64,000 nucleotides of DNA, from assembly GCA_964404445.1 (NCBI GenBank), contig CAYOJW010000006.1, positions 62,001 through 126,000 on the forward strand, read 5' to 3'. Source of the stretch: UBA2336 sp964404445. GTDB lineage: Bacteria; Bacteroidota; Bacteroidia; Cytophagales; Cyclobacteriaceae. Positions 15,878 to 23,301 of the stretch are shown here, one piece after another (position 1 is the first letter of the stretch; each line of letters begins with the position of its first letter). The notes under the pieces were generated by a model. The model was not told the DNA's origin. It worked only from the letters and a program-made list of their open reading frames with translations, and did no database searches. A program made the position numbers and the translations under genes.

Positions 15878-17076
15878 AATGAGACTTTAGATGTTAGACT
15901 TGAGATATTAGACTTTGTTTGTGTATATTTTTCGATGCGTTGGGCGGCTTCGTTCATTTTTTCAACGGGACTGCACAACGAAATGCGGATGTAGCGTTTG
16001 CCCGCTTCGCCAAAAATGAAACCGGGTGTAATGAATACTTTTGTACCGTACAGAATTTCATCGATCAGTTTTTCAACATCAATAATGGCATCGGGTGTTT
16101 TTGCCCACACAAACAAACCCGATTGTTGGGTAGAATAGGTGCACCCCAAAACATCTAAAATTTTATGGGCGGCTTTTCTGCGTTGTTTGTAGATGTCGTT
16201 CAGTTCGGTAAACCACGCTTCGGTACTTTTTAATGCTTCGATGGCCGCGTGCTGCAAACCCAGAAACATACCCGAGTCCATATTGCTTTTTACTTTTAGT
16301 ACGGCCTCGATCAATTCTTTTTTTCCGGCAACCCAGCCGATGCGCCAGCCTGCCATGTTGTGCGATTTGCTTAACGAATTAAGTTCAAGCGCAACATCTT
16401 CGGCTCCTTCAATCGACAAAATGCTGATGGGGTTATCGTTTAAGATTAAACTGTACGGATTGTCGTTTACAATTAAAAAATTGTGTTCACGGGCAAGGTC
16501 AACCAATGCTTTTAGTTCTTCGCGCGAAGCAATGCGCCCGGTAGGCATGTGCGGAAAGTTTACCCACATAATTTTTACGTTCGACAGGTCGCTTTTCTTC
16601 AACGCTTCAATATCAATACCCCAGTTCAATGCTTCTTTCAGTGCGTACGTTCTGATTTTTCCGCCTGTTAAGTTTGTAACCGATGCATACGTGGGGTAAC
16701 CGGGGTTGGGGATCAATACTTCTTCACCTTCGTTTACAAACGCCATCGAAATGTGCATGATGCCTTCTTTCGAACCCATTAACGGAAGGATCATGTTTTC
16801 GCTGTTAAGTTCAACGTTGTAAATGCGTTTGTAAAAACCGGCAATGGCTTCGCGCAGTTGCGGTATGCCTTTGTAGTTCTGGTAGCCGTGATTGTTTTCG
16901 TTTTGTGCCGAGGTGATCAGGGCATTAATGGCAGATGATGAAGGCGCCATATCGGGACTGCCAATACCGAGGTTAATAACGCGCTGTTCAGGCGAGTCAA
17001 GCCCACGTACTTCGGCCAGTTTTTTACTGAAGTAGTATTCTTCAACTATCTGTATACGTTTTGCAGTTTGTATCAT
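15874..17076 (-). CDS. PLP-dependent aminotransferase, class I/II
   Basis: A 400-residue fold-type I aminotransferase. PLP binding is shown by NLGIGSPDMAPS, the NPGYPTY segment, WVNFPHMPTGR, VNDNPYSL and the lysine in LNSLSKSHNMAGWRIGW. Placed between pheA and tyrA, it most likely transaminates phenylpyruvate and 4-hydroxyphenylpyruvate, completing Phe and Tyr synthesis; an LL-DAP or aspartate aminotransferase role is possible from sequence alone. Its last 12 or so residues (SNISSLTSKVSL) are encoded by a dispersed repeat (15881-15917), so the tail is probably not part of the fold. Confidence 0.88.
   Translation of the reverse strand: MIQTAKRIQIVEEYYFSKKLAEVRGLDSPEQRVINLGIGSPDMAPSSSAINALITSAQNENNHGYQNYKGIPQLREAIAGFYKRIYNVELNSENMILPLMGSKEGIMHISMAFVNEGEEVLIPNPGYPTYASVTNLTGGKIRTYALKEALNWGIDIEALKKSDLSNVKIMWVNFPHMPTGRIASREELKALVDLAREHNFLIVNDNPYSLILNDNPISILSIEGAEDVALELNSLSKSHNMAGWRIGWVAGKKELIEAVLKVKSNMDSGMFLGLQHAAIEALKSTEAWFTELNDIYKQRRKAAHKILDVLGCTYSTQQSGLFVWAKTPDAIIDVEKLIDEILYGTKVFITPGFIFGEAGKRYIRISLCSPVEKMNEAAQRIEKYTQTKSNISSLTSKVSL
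15881..15917. repeat. dispersed repeat captured as aminotransferase C-terminus
   Basis: Two imperfect tandem units, AGATGTTAGACTT and AGATATTAGACTT, occur in the last codons of the aminotransferase gene and end four bases before the tyrA ATG. The wording is that of a low-complexity intergenic repeat and not of a protein-coding segment. Confidence 0.65.
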
Positions 17077-17077
17077 G

Positions 17078-17917
17078 TTAAAACTTAATCGGTGTTTTTT
17101 TGTATTCGCCTAATATGTTCAGGTTTTTAACCTGTCGTAATATTTCTTTCAGGGCATCGTCATAATTTTTTCTGCGCTTCCATTCTACATCTATATGGAT
17201 AGAGTATTCGCTTGGTCTTCCGATAATGGGTATCGACTGTATCTTCGAAAGGTTAATGCTGTAATCTTTAAACGTTGTTAAGGCATCGGCTAAGCTGCCT
17301 ACCTGGTTGGCTACTTCAAAACAGAGAGAGGCTTTATTGCTTTCGGTTTTGTTGTTGCCGCGTCTTTTTAAAATAAGGAAGCGCGTAAAATTCTTTTTAT
17401 TGGTTTCGATGCGTTTCTCTAAAATCTGTAACCCGAATTTTTTGGCAGCATGTTCATTGGCAATAGCCGCAGTATCTTTCAGCTTAAAATCTTTTACACG
17501 TTTGGCCGAAACAGCCGTGTCATCGCTTTCGCGGATTTCAACGCCTTTCAACCCGAATAAAAATTCAGAGCACTGCCGGATGGCCATCGGGTGCGATTCG
17601 ATAGCCGTGATGTCTTCGGTTTTTACACCGGGCAATGCCAGCAAGTGCATGTGAATGGGCAGGTACAATTCGCCCACAATGCTGAAGTGATAATCCTGAA
17701 GTAAAAAATAGTTTGACAAAATGCTTCCGGCAATGGCGTTTTCAATGGCCATCACGGCCACATCGGCTTTACCGGTTTTCAGGCTTTCGCACAATTTATG
17801 GAACGACAGGCACTCGACCGTTTCAATGGGTTCATTAAAATAGGTGAGCGCGGCAACTTCGTGGAAGCTGGTGGCAATGCCCTGTATGGCTACACGTAAC
17901 TTTTTGTTCTTCTTCAT
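17078..17917 (-). CDS. pheA: prephenate dehydratase
   Basis: A 279-residue monofunctional enzyme converting prephenate to phenylpyruvate. The catalytic half runs to about residue 180 with VAIQGIATSFHEVAA (the usual GPxGSF motif is diverged), AVMAIENAIAGSI, SHPMAIRQC and the conserved NFTRFLIL. An ACT domain follows (about 190-275; ANQVGSLADALTTF and KIQSIPIIG), where Phe binds for feedback inhibition. It has no fused chorismate mutase; that activity is on the last gene of the operon. The ATG lies immediately after the T-tract of an intrinsic terminator, so expression depends on readthrough. Confidence 0.93.
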   Translation of the reverse strand: MKKNKKLRVAIQGIATSFHEVAALTYFNEPIETVECLSFHKLCESLKTGKADVAVMAIENAIAGSILSNYFLLQDYHFSIVGELYLPIHMHLLALPGVKTEDITAIESHPMAIRQCSEFLFGLKGVEIRESDDTAVSAKRVKDFKLKDTAAIANEHAAKKFGLQILEKRIETNKKNFTRFLILKRRGNNKTESNKASLCFEVANQVGSLADALTTFKDYSINLSKIQSIPIIGRPSEYSIHIDVEWKRRKNYDDALKEILRQVKNLNILGEYKKTPIKF

Positions 17918-17918
17918 A

Positions 17919-17950
17919 AAAACAAAAAGTCCCGGTTTTTCCGGGACTCT
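17919..17950 (-). terminator. intrinsic terminator of the aromatic attenuator
   Basis: In transcript direction the sequence is AGAGTCCCGG, a loop of five A, CCGGGACT, then TTTTTGTTTTT. The 8-bp stem is perfect and GC-rich (plus-strand 17928-17935 with 17941-17948). The tract ends just before the pheA ATG (17915-17917). The 5' arm can instead pair with CGGGACT at 18000-18006 near the end of the leader peptide gene, giving the antiterminator. Confidence 0.93.
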
Positions 17951-17983
17951 TTTGAGGTTTGTATATCGTTTATCTCAGCAATA

Positions 17984-18061
17984 TCATTCCGCTCTTAGAA
18001 GTCCCGTTCGGGTTCTAAAATAAAAATACCAAAAGTAAAAGAATGTGTTGCTGAGCTTCAT
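17984..18061 (-). CDS. aromatic leader peptide (attenuator)
   Basis: A 25-codon reading frame, ATG at 18059-18061 and TGA at 17984-17986 on the minus strand. After six residues (MKLSNT) comes an uninterrupted run FFYFWYFYF: five Phe, three Tyr and one Trp in nine codons. The run ends where the stem region AGAACCCG...CGGGACTTCT begins (18016 to 17997). A ribosome stalled on these codons for lack of charged tRNA would cover the first arm and free CGGGACT to pair with the terminator's 5' arm, allowing transcription into pheA, the aminotransferase, tyrA and aroG. This is too short to be listed by ordinary gene callers. Confidence 0.92.
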   Translation of the reverse strand: MKLSNTFFYFWYFYFRTRTGLLRAE

Positions 18062-18080
18062 TTCTGTTGCTTTAGTGCCA

Positions 18081-18111
18081 CAAGATAAATTCAATTTCGT
18101 TTCAGATGCAA
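18081..18111 (-). promoter_or_regulatory. candidate promoter of the aromatic operon leader
   Basis: On the minus strand TATCTTG (plus-strand 18081-18087) resembles the -7 box, and TTG at 18109-18111 lies 21 bases upstream. Transcription would begin about a dozen bases before the leader ATG. The -7 box is one base off consensus. Confidence 0.45.
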
Positions 18112-18162
18112 GGCAACAACAAACTTTTCTTTAAAAATTTAAGCTAATGGACGTTCGGGAGG

Positions 18163-18192
18163 TTGCGGGCTTACCGATCTGTTATACCTTTG
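18163..18192 (+). promoter_or_regulatory. promoter TTG-N19-TACCTTTG
   Basis: TTG at 18163-18165, 19 bases, then a perfect TAnnTTTG box at 18185-18192: a full Bacteroidota-type promoter. Expected transcription start is near 18199, which excludes the upstream ATG at 18147 as start of the next gene and selects the ATG at 18210. Confidence 0.75.
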
Positions 18193-18209
18193 CGGGCAAA
18201 CAAAATCCT

Positions 18210-18641
18210 ATGCGAATACTTTCTAAAATATCGTTTGCGGCATGTTTTGTCGCGGTAGTAAGTTGCTCGACCGGGGCACAAAAAGAGGGGGCCAGCGGTA
18301 CGTTAACCGAAAACCCCAATCAGGTTTTGTATAACGAAGCCTCCGACATTCACGATGAGGTGATGCCCGAAATGGGTACGCTTATGAGCCTGAAACGTTC
18401 GTTGCAGGACACGTTGAAATCGCCAGCACTTACGCCCGAACAAAAACAGGATTTTGAATCGCGCATTAAACTGATCGACTCGGCCAACAACACCATGATG
18501 GTTTGGATGCGCGGGTTAACACCACCGGAAGAAACCACCAAAGATCCGGAGGAGTACCGGCAGTACATCGAACAGAAAATAGAAGATGCCAAAAAAATGA
18601 AAACCTTATTCGCAGAGGCGAAAGAGAAAGGTAAACTTTAA
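18210..18641 (+). CDS. putative lipoprotein, unrecognised
   Basis: A 143-residue protein. The N-terminus is a lipoprotein signal (MRILSKISFAACFVAVVSC with Cys19 as lipid site). The rest is predicted helical and charged, containing ASDIHDEVMPEMGTLMSLK and PEQKQDFESRIKLIDSANNTMMVWMRG, which looks like a four-helix or coiled-coil protein. This 'viral A-type inclusion'-like small lipoprotein layout is common in Bacteroidota, with no known function. An in-frame ATG 63 bases upstream lies before the promoter and is rejected as start. gcvT follows after 19 bases. Confidence 0.8.
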   Translation: MRILSKISFAACFVAVVSCSTGAQKEGASGTLTENPNQVLYNEASDIHDEVMPEMGTLMSLKRSLQDTLKSPALTPEQKQDFESRIKLIDSANNTMMVWMRGLTPPEETTKDPEEYRQYIEQKIEDAKKMKTLFAEAKEKGKL

Positions 18642-18660
18642 TTGTTAGTGTAAATAATAA

Positions 18661-19746
18661 ATGGAAACAAAACAAATACCCCTCAACGACCTGCATGTAA
18701 AACTTGGTGGCAAAATGGTGTCCTTTGCAGGATATAATATGCCCGTACGTTATTCATCTGATATTGAAGAGCACATGACCGTGCGCAATGGTGTGGGCGT
18801 GTTTGATGTATCGCACATGGGCGAGTTTTTAGTGAAAGGCCCCGATGCATTGGATTTGATCCAGCGTGTTACGAGCAACGATGCCTCAAAACTCATCGAT
18901 GGTCAGGCGCAATACTCATGCCTGCCAAACGAAACAGGCGGTATTGTTGATGACCTGATCGTTTATAAAAAGAAAGACAACGATTATCTGTTGGTGGTGA
19001 ATGCCGGCAACATTGATAAAGACTGGAGCTGGATCAGTCGGTACAATACCAAAGGCGTTGAAATGAAAAACATTTCAGACGATTTATGTTTGTTTGCCGT
19101 ACAAGGCCCGAAAGCCGTAGCCACGTTACAAAAACTTACCAACGTTGAGTTGGGCACAATTAAATATTATCATTTTGCGATCGGTGAATTTGCCGGTGTG
19201 GCGGATGTGATCCTGTCGAACACGGGCTATACCGGTGCGGGTGGTTTTGAGGTTTATGTGCATAAAGATCATGCTGAAAACGTATGGCATAAAATTTTTG
19301 AAGCCGGGAAAGAATTTGACATCAAACCTATCGGCTTAGGCGCACGTGATACACTGCGGTTAGAGATGGGCTTCTGTTTATACGGCAATGATATTGACGA
19401 TACCACTTCACCGTTAGAGGGCGGCTTGGGCTGGATCACCAAATTCACCAAAGAGTTTACGAATGCACCGGCCATCAAAAAACAAAAAGAAGAAGGTGTT
19501 GCCCGTAAACTTGTTGGCTTTAAAATGATCGACAAAGGTATTCCCCGTCACGATTACACTATTAAAGATGCAGCAGGCAACACCATTGGCCGTGTTACAT
19601 CGGGTACACAATCGCCTGTATTAAGCATGGGCATTGGCTTGGGCTATGTAGCCACCGAACACGCTGCCGTTGGCACTGAAATTTTTATTGACGTGCGCGG
19701 CCGTGCATTGAAAGCCGTTGTTTCAAAAACTCCTTTAATCAATTAA
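18661..19746 (+). CDS. gcvT: aminomethyltransferase, glycine cleavage T protein
   Basis: A 361-residue T protein, which takes the aminomethyl group from lipoyl-H protein and transfers it to tetrahydrofolate, releasing ammonia. The family start GGKMVSFAGYNMPVRY, VFDVSHMGE, the folate-site Asp in TSNDA, YTGAGGFEVYV and GLGARDTLRLEMGFCLYGNDI are all present, and length is normal. gcvH and lipA are about 17 kb away in this window, and tdh/kbl feed glycine to the system. gcvP is not in the window. Confidence 0.95.
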   Translation: METKQIPLNDLHVKLGGKMVSFAGYNMPVRYSSDIEEHMTVRNGVGVFDVSHMGEFLVKGPDALDLIQRVTSNDASKLIDGQAQYSCLPNETGGIVDDLIVYKKKDNDYLLVVNAGNIDKDWSWISRYNTKGVEMKNISDDLCLFAVQGPKAVATLQKLTNVELGTIKYYHFAIGEFAGVADVILSNTGYTGAGGFEVYVHKDHAENVWHKIFEAGKEFDIKPIGLGARDTLRLEMGFCLYGNDIDDTTSPLEGGLGWITKFTKEFTNAPAIKKQKEEGVARKLVGFKMIDKGIPRHDYTIKDAAGNTIGRVTSGTQSPVLSMGIGLGYVATEHAAVGTEIFIDVRGRALKAVVSKTPLIN

Positions 19747-19756
19747 CTCATTCGAT

Positions 19757-19798
19757 AATTCGTTGATTCGGTAATTTTGTAAACCGAATCAACGAATT
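19757..19798. repeat. 16-bp perfect hairpin repeat
   Basis: AATTCGTTGATTCGGT (19757-19772), a 10-base loop, and its exact complement at 19783-19798. It stands just after gcvT and may be its terminator. The AATCAACGAATT wording recurs at 22685-22726. Confidence 0.85.
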
Positions 19799-19817
19799 GT
19801 TACATCACCGAATCAAT

Positions 19818-20519
19818 TTGAAAACAATAGACGTTTGCCTCTCACCCGATCTCATGCACTTGTATGATGTTACCGATAAATCGGTTGTGGTGGTAGATAT
19901 TCTTCGGGCTACTTCTTCCATGACTACCGCCTTTGCCCACGGTATCGACAGCATTTACCCGGTTGATAGATTGGATGCGTGCCGCGATATGCAGGCAAAA
20001 GGTTTTTTAATTGCCGGTGAGCGCGATGGTGTAAAAGTTGATGGGTTTGATCTGGGCAATTCGCCTTTTGAATATATGGCCGAAACCCTGAAAGGCAAAC
20101 AAATTGCCTTCACAACAACTAACGGCACACAAGCCATTGCCAAATCGCTTGGTGCAAAAGAAATCATCATTGGTGCATTTTTGAATTTATCGGCCGTTGC
20201 CGATCACTTGATTAAAAGTAACAACGATGTGCTGATTGTATGTGCCGGATGGAAAGGCAAAGTAAACATGGAAGACACCGTGTTTGCCGGGGCGTTGGTT
20301 GAAAAACTGAAAGATAAATTTAAGCTGGCGTGCGATTCGCCTTTGGTTGCTCAACAATTGTACAACCGTGCGAAAAACGACATCGCAGGATTTCTCAACG
20401 CTTCCAGCCACGTGCAACGGTTGAACAGACTGAACATCCATGAAGACATGGCCTTTTGCCTCACCATCGATAAATACACGGTAGTGCCGGTGTTGAAAAA
20501 TGGCGCGTTACGAGTTTAA
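19818..20519 (+). CDS. comB: 2-phosphosulfolactate phosphatase family protein
   Basis: A 233-residue protein of the ComB family, which in methanogens removes phosphate from 2-phosphosulfolactate on the way to coenzyme M. The family core is visible: VVVVDILRATSSMTTAFAHG, CRDMQAKGFLIAGERDGVKVDGFDLGNSP, and IAFTTTNGTQAI. Outside archaea the product is probably sulfolactate for an unknown purpose. The chosen start is TTG 19818 (then KTIDVCLSPD, the usual first residues); the TTG at 19797 lies inside the hairpin repeat. Convergent with, and overlapping by 4 bases, the next gene. Confidence 0.85.
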   Translation: MKTIDVCLSPDLMHLYDVTDKSVVVVDILRATSSMTTAFAHGIDSIYPVDRLDACRDMQAKGFLIAGERDGVKVDGFDLGNSPFEYMAETLKGKQIAFTTTNGTQAIAKSLGAKEIIIGAFLNLSAVADHLIKSNNDVLIVCAGWKGKVNMEDTVFAGALVEKLKDKFKLACDSPLVAQQLYNRAKNDIAGFLNASSHVQRLNRLNIHEDMAFCLTIDKYTVVPVLKNGALRV

Positions 20520-21625
20520 ACCCGGATATAGATTTTCTTCCGATCCATCCACAAACCGATCAGCCAGCATAACAGCATGAACAACAGCGCAAATAAAAGC
20601 GAAGCATTTTTGGCCGTTGTAATTTGGCATAGATGTTCATAAAACTGTACCTGAAGGCTGTCCGAATTGGCCGGGATGGAATATAGCAGCACCAGCAACA
20701 CATTCGAGAGGATATAAATAGAGAGCGGGTTGCGCCCGAACACCACAAAGAAATAACTCCACCGGGTGATGTTTTTCATTTCGATAATGGCTATCAGCAC
20801 GGTAAGTAAGAGCAAGTCGAGGCCAACGGTAAGCATCACGAACGAGCTTGTCCATATTTTTTTATTGATCGGGAACACGCCATGCCATACTAATCCTGCC
20901 AGGATGAATCCCGATGCAGTTAATAACAGCGTTCGTATCGAAGCCATGGTTGTTCCTTTTCTGCGGATAAAATCACCGGCCCAATAACCGGCTAATACAT
21001 TCACGATGGCAGGCAACGTGCTTAGTAATCCTTCCGGGTCAAATGGCATGCCTTCGCCCGTGTAAAGATGGTTTTTCCCCAACACCCAATAATCGATAGC
21101 ATTGCCTGCATACCCGGTAATGTTGTACGGATCGGGTGAACCGCCTAATCCATACAATAATAACCAATAGCCCATTAGCAACACACCGCTTACGATGAGC
21201 ATTATGTTGTTTGATGTGTACTGAACAACCACCACTGCAAACAAGTAACACAAAGCAATGCGCTGCAACACGCCCATAATGCGTAAGCCGTCAAGCGCAA
21301 TAAAATGTCCGGTTGAAAAATCGAAGAAAGGAAAGGCGTTTAATAAAATGCCTGTTATAAAAATGATCACGAAACGCTTCAGGGTTTTCTTCCAGAAGGA
21401 GGTATGATCAACCGGGTTGTTTTGTTTTTTAACAAAGGCCAGCGCGTTGCCCACGGCAAACAAAAACGAGGGGAATACCAGATCGGTAACGGTAAAGCCA
21501 TGCCACGAGGCATGCAGCAACATCGGGTAAACGTTGCCCCACGATCCGGGCGAGTTTACGATAATCATAAAACATACCGTCATACCCCGGAATACATCCA
21601 ATGAAAGAAACCGTTGATTGTTCAA
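20516..21625 (-). CDS. HGSNAT/DUF5009-like membrane acyltransferase
   Basis: A 369-residue protein with about ten membrane segments. The N-terminal RFLSLDVFRGMTVCFMIIVNSPGSW and the HASWHGFTVTDLVFPSFLFAVG segment are hallmarks of the heparan-alpha-glucosaminide N-acetyltransferase (HGSNAT, DUF5009) family; the histidine in ASWHG is the residue expected to carry the acetyl group. The bacterial members probably acetylate amino sugars across the inner membrane. Substrate here is unknown. Confidence 0.88.
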   Translation of the reverse strand: MNNQRFLSLDVFRGMTVCFMIIVNSPGSWGNVYPMLLHASWHGFTVTDLVFPSFLFAVGNALAFVKKQNNPVDHTSFWKKTLKRFVIIFITGILLNAFPFFDFSTGHFIALDGLRIMGVLQRIALCYLFAVVVVQYTSNNIMLIVSGVLLMGYWLLLYGLGGSPDPYNITGYAGNAIDYWVLGKNHLYTGEGMPFDPEGLLSTLPAIVNVLAGYWAGDFIRRKGTTMASIRTLLLTASGFILAGLVWHGVFPINKKIWTSSFVMLTVGLDLLLLTVLIAIIEMKNITRWSYFFVVFGRNPLSIYILSNVLLVLLYSIPANSDSLQVQFYEHLCQITTAKNASLLFALLFMLLCWLIGLWMDRKKIYIRV

Positions 21626-21630
21626 GATAA

Positions 21631-21957
21631 TCAGTTTAGTTTGGTATTGGATTTATGCCGGTCGTGGTCGCGTGCAGTTTTCTTTTCCATATTTTTCTGA
21701 AACGCTTCCGTAAGGTTAACACCGGTTTGGTTAGCCAAACAGATCAATACCCAAAGCACATCGGCTAATTCATCGCCTAAGTTTTTGTTTTTGTCTGATT
21801 CTTTTTCGGATTGCTCGCCATACCTGCGTGCCATAATGCGTGCTACTTCGCCTACTTCTTCGGTAAGGATAGCCATGTTGGTGAGTTCGTTAAAATACCT
21901 TACACCGTGTGTCTTAATCCATTGATCGACTTGTTGCTGGGCTTCCTCAATAGTCAT
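21631..21957 (-). CDS. MazG-like nucleotide pyrophosphohydrolase
   Basis: A 108-residue all-alpha NTP pyrophosphatase of the MazG-like/iMazG group, expected to hydrolyse nucleoside triphosphates to monophosphates. Metal-binding motif EEVGEVARI (about 29-37, EExxE) and the downstream ELADVLWVL (ExxD, about 63-66) are both present. Length is that of the single-domain members. It lies 5 bases downstream-side of the acyltransferase start and 40 bases from the dipeptidase gene, all on the same strand. Confidence 0.88.
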   Translation of the reverse strand: MTIEEAQQQVDQWIKTHGVRYFNELTNMAILTEEVGEVARIMARRYGEQSEKESDKNKNLGDELADVLWVLICLANQTGVNLTEAFQKNMEKKTARDHDRHKSNTKLN

Positions 21958-21997
21958 AGTAAATGATTAGTGCTGATAAAATACTAAAATCTTATGT

Positions 21998-22687
21998 CTA
22001 ACGTCTTGGTTCTAACTCCTCAAAATCAATATCCATCACCTCGTAATTCTTCCAGCCAATAAAATCAAAATGCCACCATTCCGAGCTGTTTACTTTAAAG
22101 CTTTGTTTGTGCATGGTGTCAATAATCAGTTGTCGGTTTTTGCGGATGGCAGGATCTTTTACAGGTGTTGACGGCCAGGCTTCTTTTTGAAACGAATCGT
22201 AGCCGGTAGGCATGGGAAGTTCTTCCCCGGTTTTTAAATTAATAATGGTCATGTCGATAGCGCAACCACGGTTATGGCGCGAACCGCGATAGGGCGAAGC
22301 CACGTATGTGGTGTCTTTATAAACTTCATAAAATTTAACGGTTGCTGAATAGGGGCGATAGGCATCGAAAATTTTAACACCCAACCCTTGTTTGTTGAGT
22401 TCGGCCTGCGCACGTTTTAATGCTTCGGCTACGGGTTTGCGTGCGTACGCTTTGGCGAGGTTATAAATTTTTTCGTCTGTAAAATTATTGGTTGTGGCAT
22501 AGCGGATGTCGAGCACAATACCGGGAATAAATTTTTCCAGATCAACTAACTCTTTTTTCGGATTGGCCGCAACACTCTTTACGTAATCCGCATAATCCGT
22601 TGGCGTGAGCCCATATTTGTTTTGCCCAAAGGATACAGGTGAAACAAAAATCAGTAACCCAACAATTGATAATTTTTTCATTTTCAA
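21998..22687 (-). CDS. D-alanyl-D-alanine dipeptidase (VanX/DdpX-like, M15D)
   Basis: A 229-residue exported zinc peptidase. A signal peptide (MKMKKLSIVGLLIFVSPVSFGQ) is followed by DIRYATTNNFTDEKIY, FDAYRPYSATVKFYEV, SRHNRGCAIDMTII (zinc-binding His and Asp) and EWWHFDF (catalytic Glu and third zinc ligand His). The family cleaves D-Ala-D-Ala; in organisms without vancomycin gene clusters it is thought to recycle cell-wall dipeptide. No van genes are nearby, so resistance is not implied. MKKL two codons in is an equally possible start. Confidence 0.92.
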   Translation of the reverse strand: MKMKKLSIVGLLIFVSPVSFGQNKYGLTPTDYADYVKSVAANPKKELVDLEKFIPGIVLDIRYATTNNFTDEKIYNLAKAYARKPVAEALKRAQAELNKQGLGVKIFDAYRPYSATVKFYEVYKDTTYVASPYRGSRHNRGCAIDMTIINLKTGEELPMPTGYDSFQKEAWPSTPVKDPAIRKNRQLIIDTMHKQSFKVNSSEWWHFDFIGWKNYEVMDIDFEELEPRR

Positions 22688-22726
22688 ATCAACGAATTTT
22701 CAAATTAGCACATCAACGAATCAGAT
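22685..22726. repeat. degenerate AATCAACGAAT repeat
   Basis: Two imperfect units (CAAATCAACGAATTTTCAAA and ACATCAACGAATCAG) between the dipeptidase start and the dtd stop, sharing AATCAACGAAT(T) with the hairpin at 19757-19798. The dtd stop codon falls inside it. Confidence 0.5.
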
Positions 22727-23173
22727 TTTGTTTTTCGTATCAATAATAATCGTAACCGGCCCGTCATTTAACAAGCTCACTTTCATGCCGGCACCAAACT
22801 CACCGGTTTGTACGTTCTTACCTAAAACCGTTTCAACGGTTTGTATAAATTTTTCATAAAGCGGAATGGCCGTTTCGGGTTTGGCAGCTTTGATGTACGA
22901 AGGCCGGTTTCCTTTTTTGGTGCTGGCGTGCAGGGTAAACTGGCTCACAATAATCATGTCGCCATGGGCATCTTTAACACTCACGTTCATAACACCTTCG
23001 GCATCATTAAAAATGCGAAGGTTTACAATTTTGTTGGCTAACCAGTCGATGTCTTCGTGCGTATCGGCATCTTCAATGCCTACCAATACCAACAGCCCCG
23101 TGCCGATGCTCGATTTTACCTTCTTTTCAATTTCTACCGAAGCCGATGTAACCCGTTGTATTACTGCAATCAT
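22721..23173 (-). CDS. dtd: D-aminoacyl-tRNA deacylase
   Basis: A 150-residue protein that hydrolyses D-amino acids, and glycine wrongly attached to tRNA-Ala, from tRNA. The chosen start gives MIAVIQRVTSASVEI, the family N-terminus; a longer frame adds eight unrelated residues. The catalytic SQFTL (with GNRPSYIKAA following) and the C-terminal NDGPVTI, carrying the Gly-Pro that selects D-chirality, are intact. Confidence 0.95.
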   Translation of the reverse strand: MIAVIQRVTSASVEIEKKVKSSIGTGLLVLVGIEDADTHEDIDWLANKIVNLRIFNDAEGVMNVSVKDAHGDMIIVSQFTLHASTKKGNRPSYIKAAKPETAIPLYEKFIQTVETVLGKNVQTGEFGAGMKVSLLNDGPVTIIIDTKNKI

Positions 23174-23301
23174 GCAGGAAATATAGGCATGTTGCAATCG
23201 AAATCTTAAACTTATCGGAACGAAAAATTATTTTACCGTTTCCGTGTTGATACCTGATTAATTATCGAAATTCAAACCTCTTTACGTTTAAGCAATTTTT
23301 T

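Noticed and set aside
18147..18209. Longer start of the lipoprotein gene at ATG 18147
   Set aside because: It precedes a full promoter (18163-18192), and the ATG at 18210 gives a proper lipoprotein signal.
21998..22687. Vancomycin resistance locus
   Set aside because: The VanX-like dipeptidase stands alone; no vanA/vanH ligase or dehydrogenase is near, and Gram-negative homologues have other roles.
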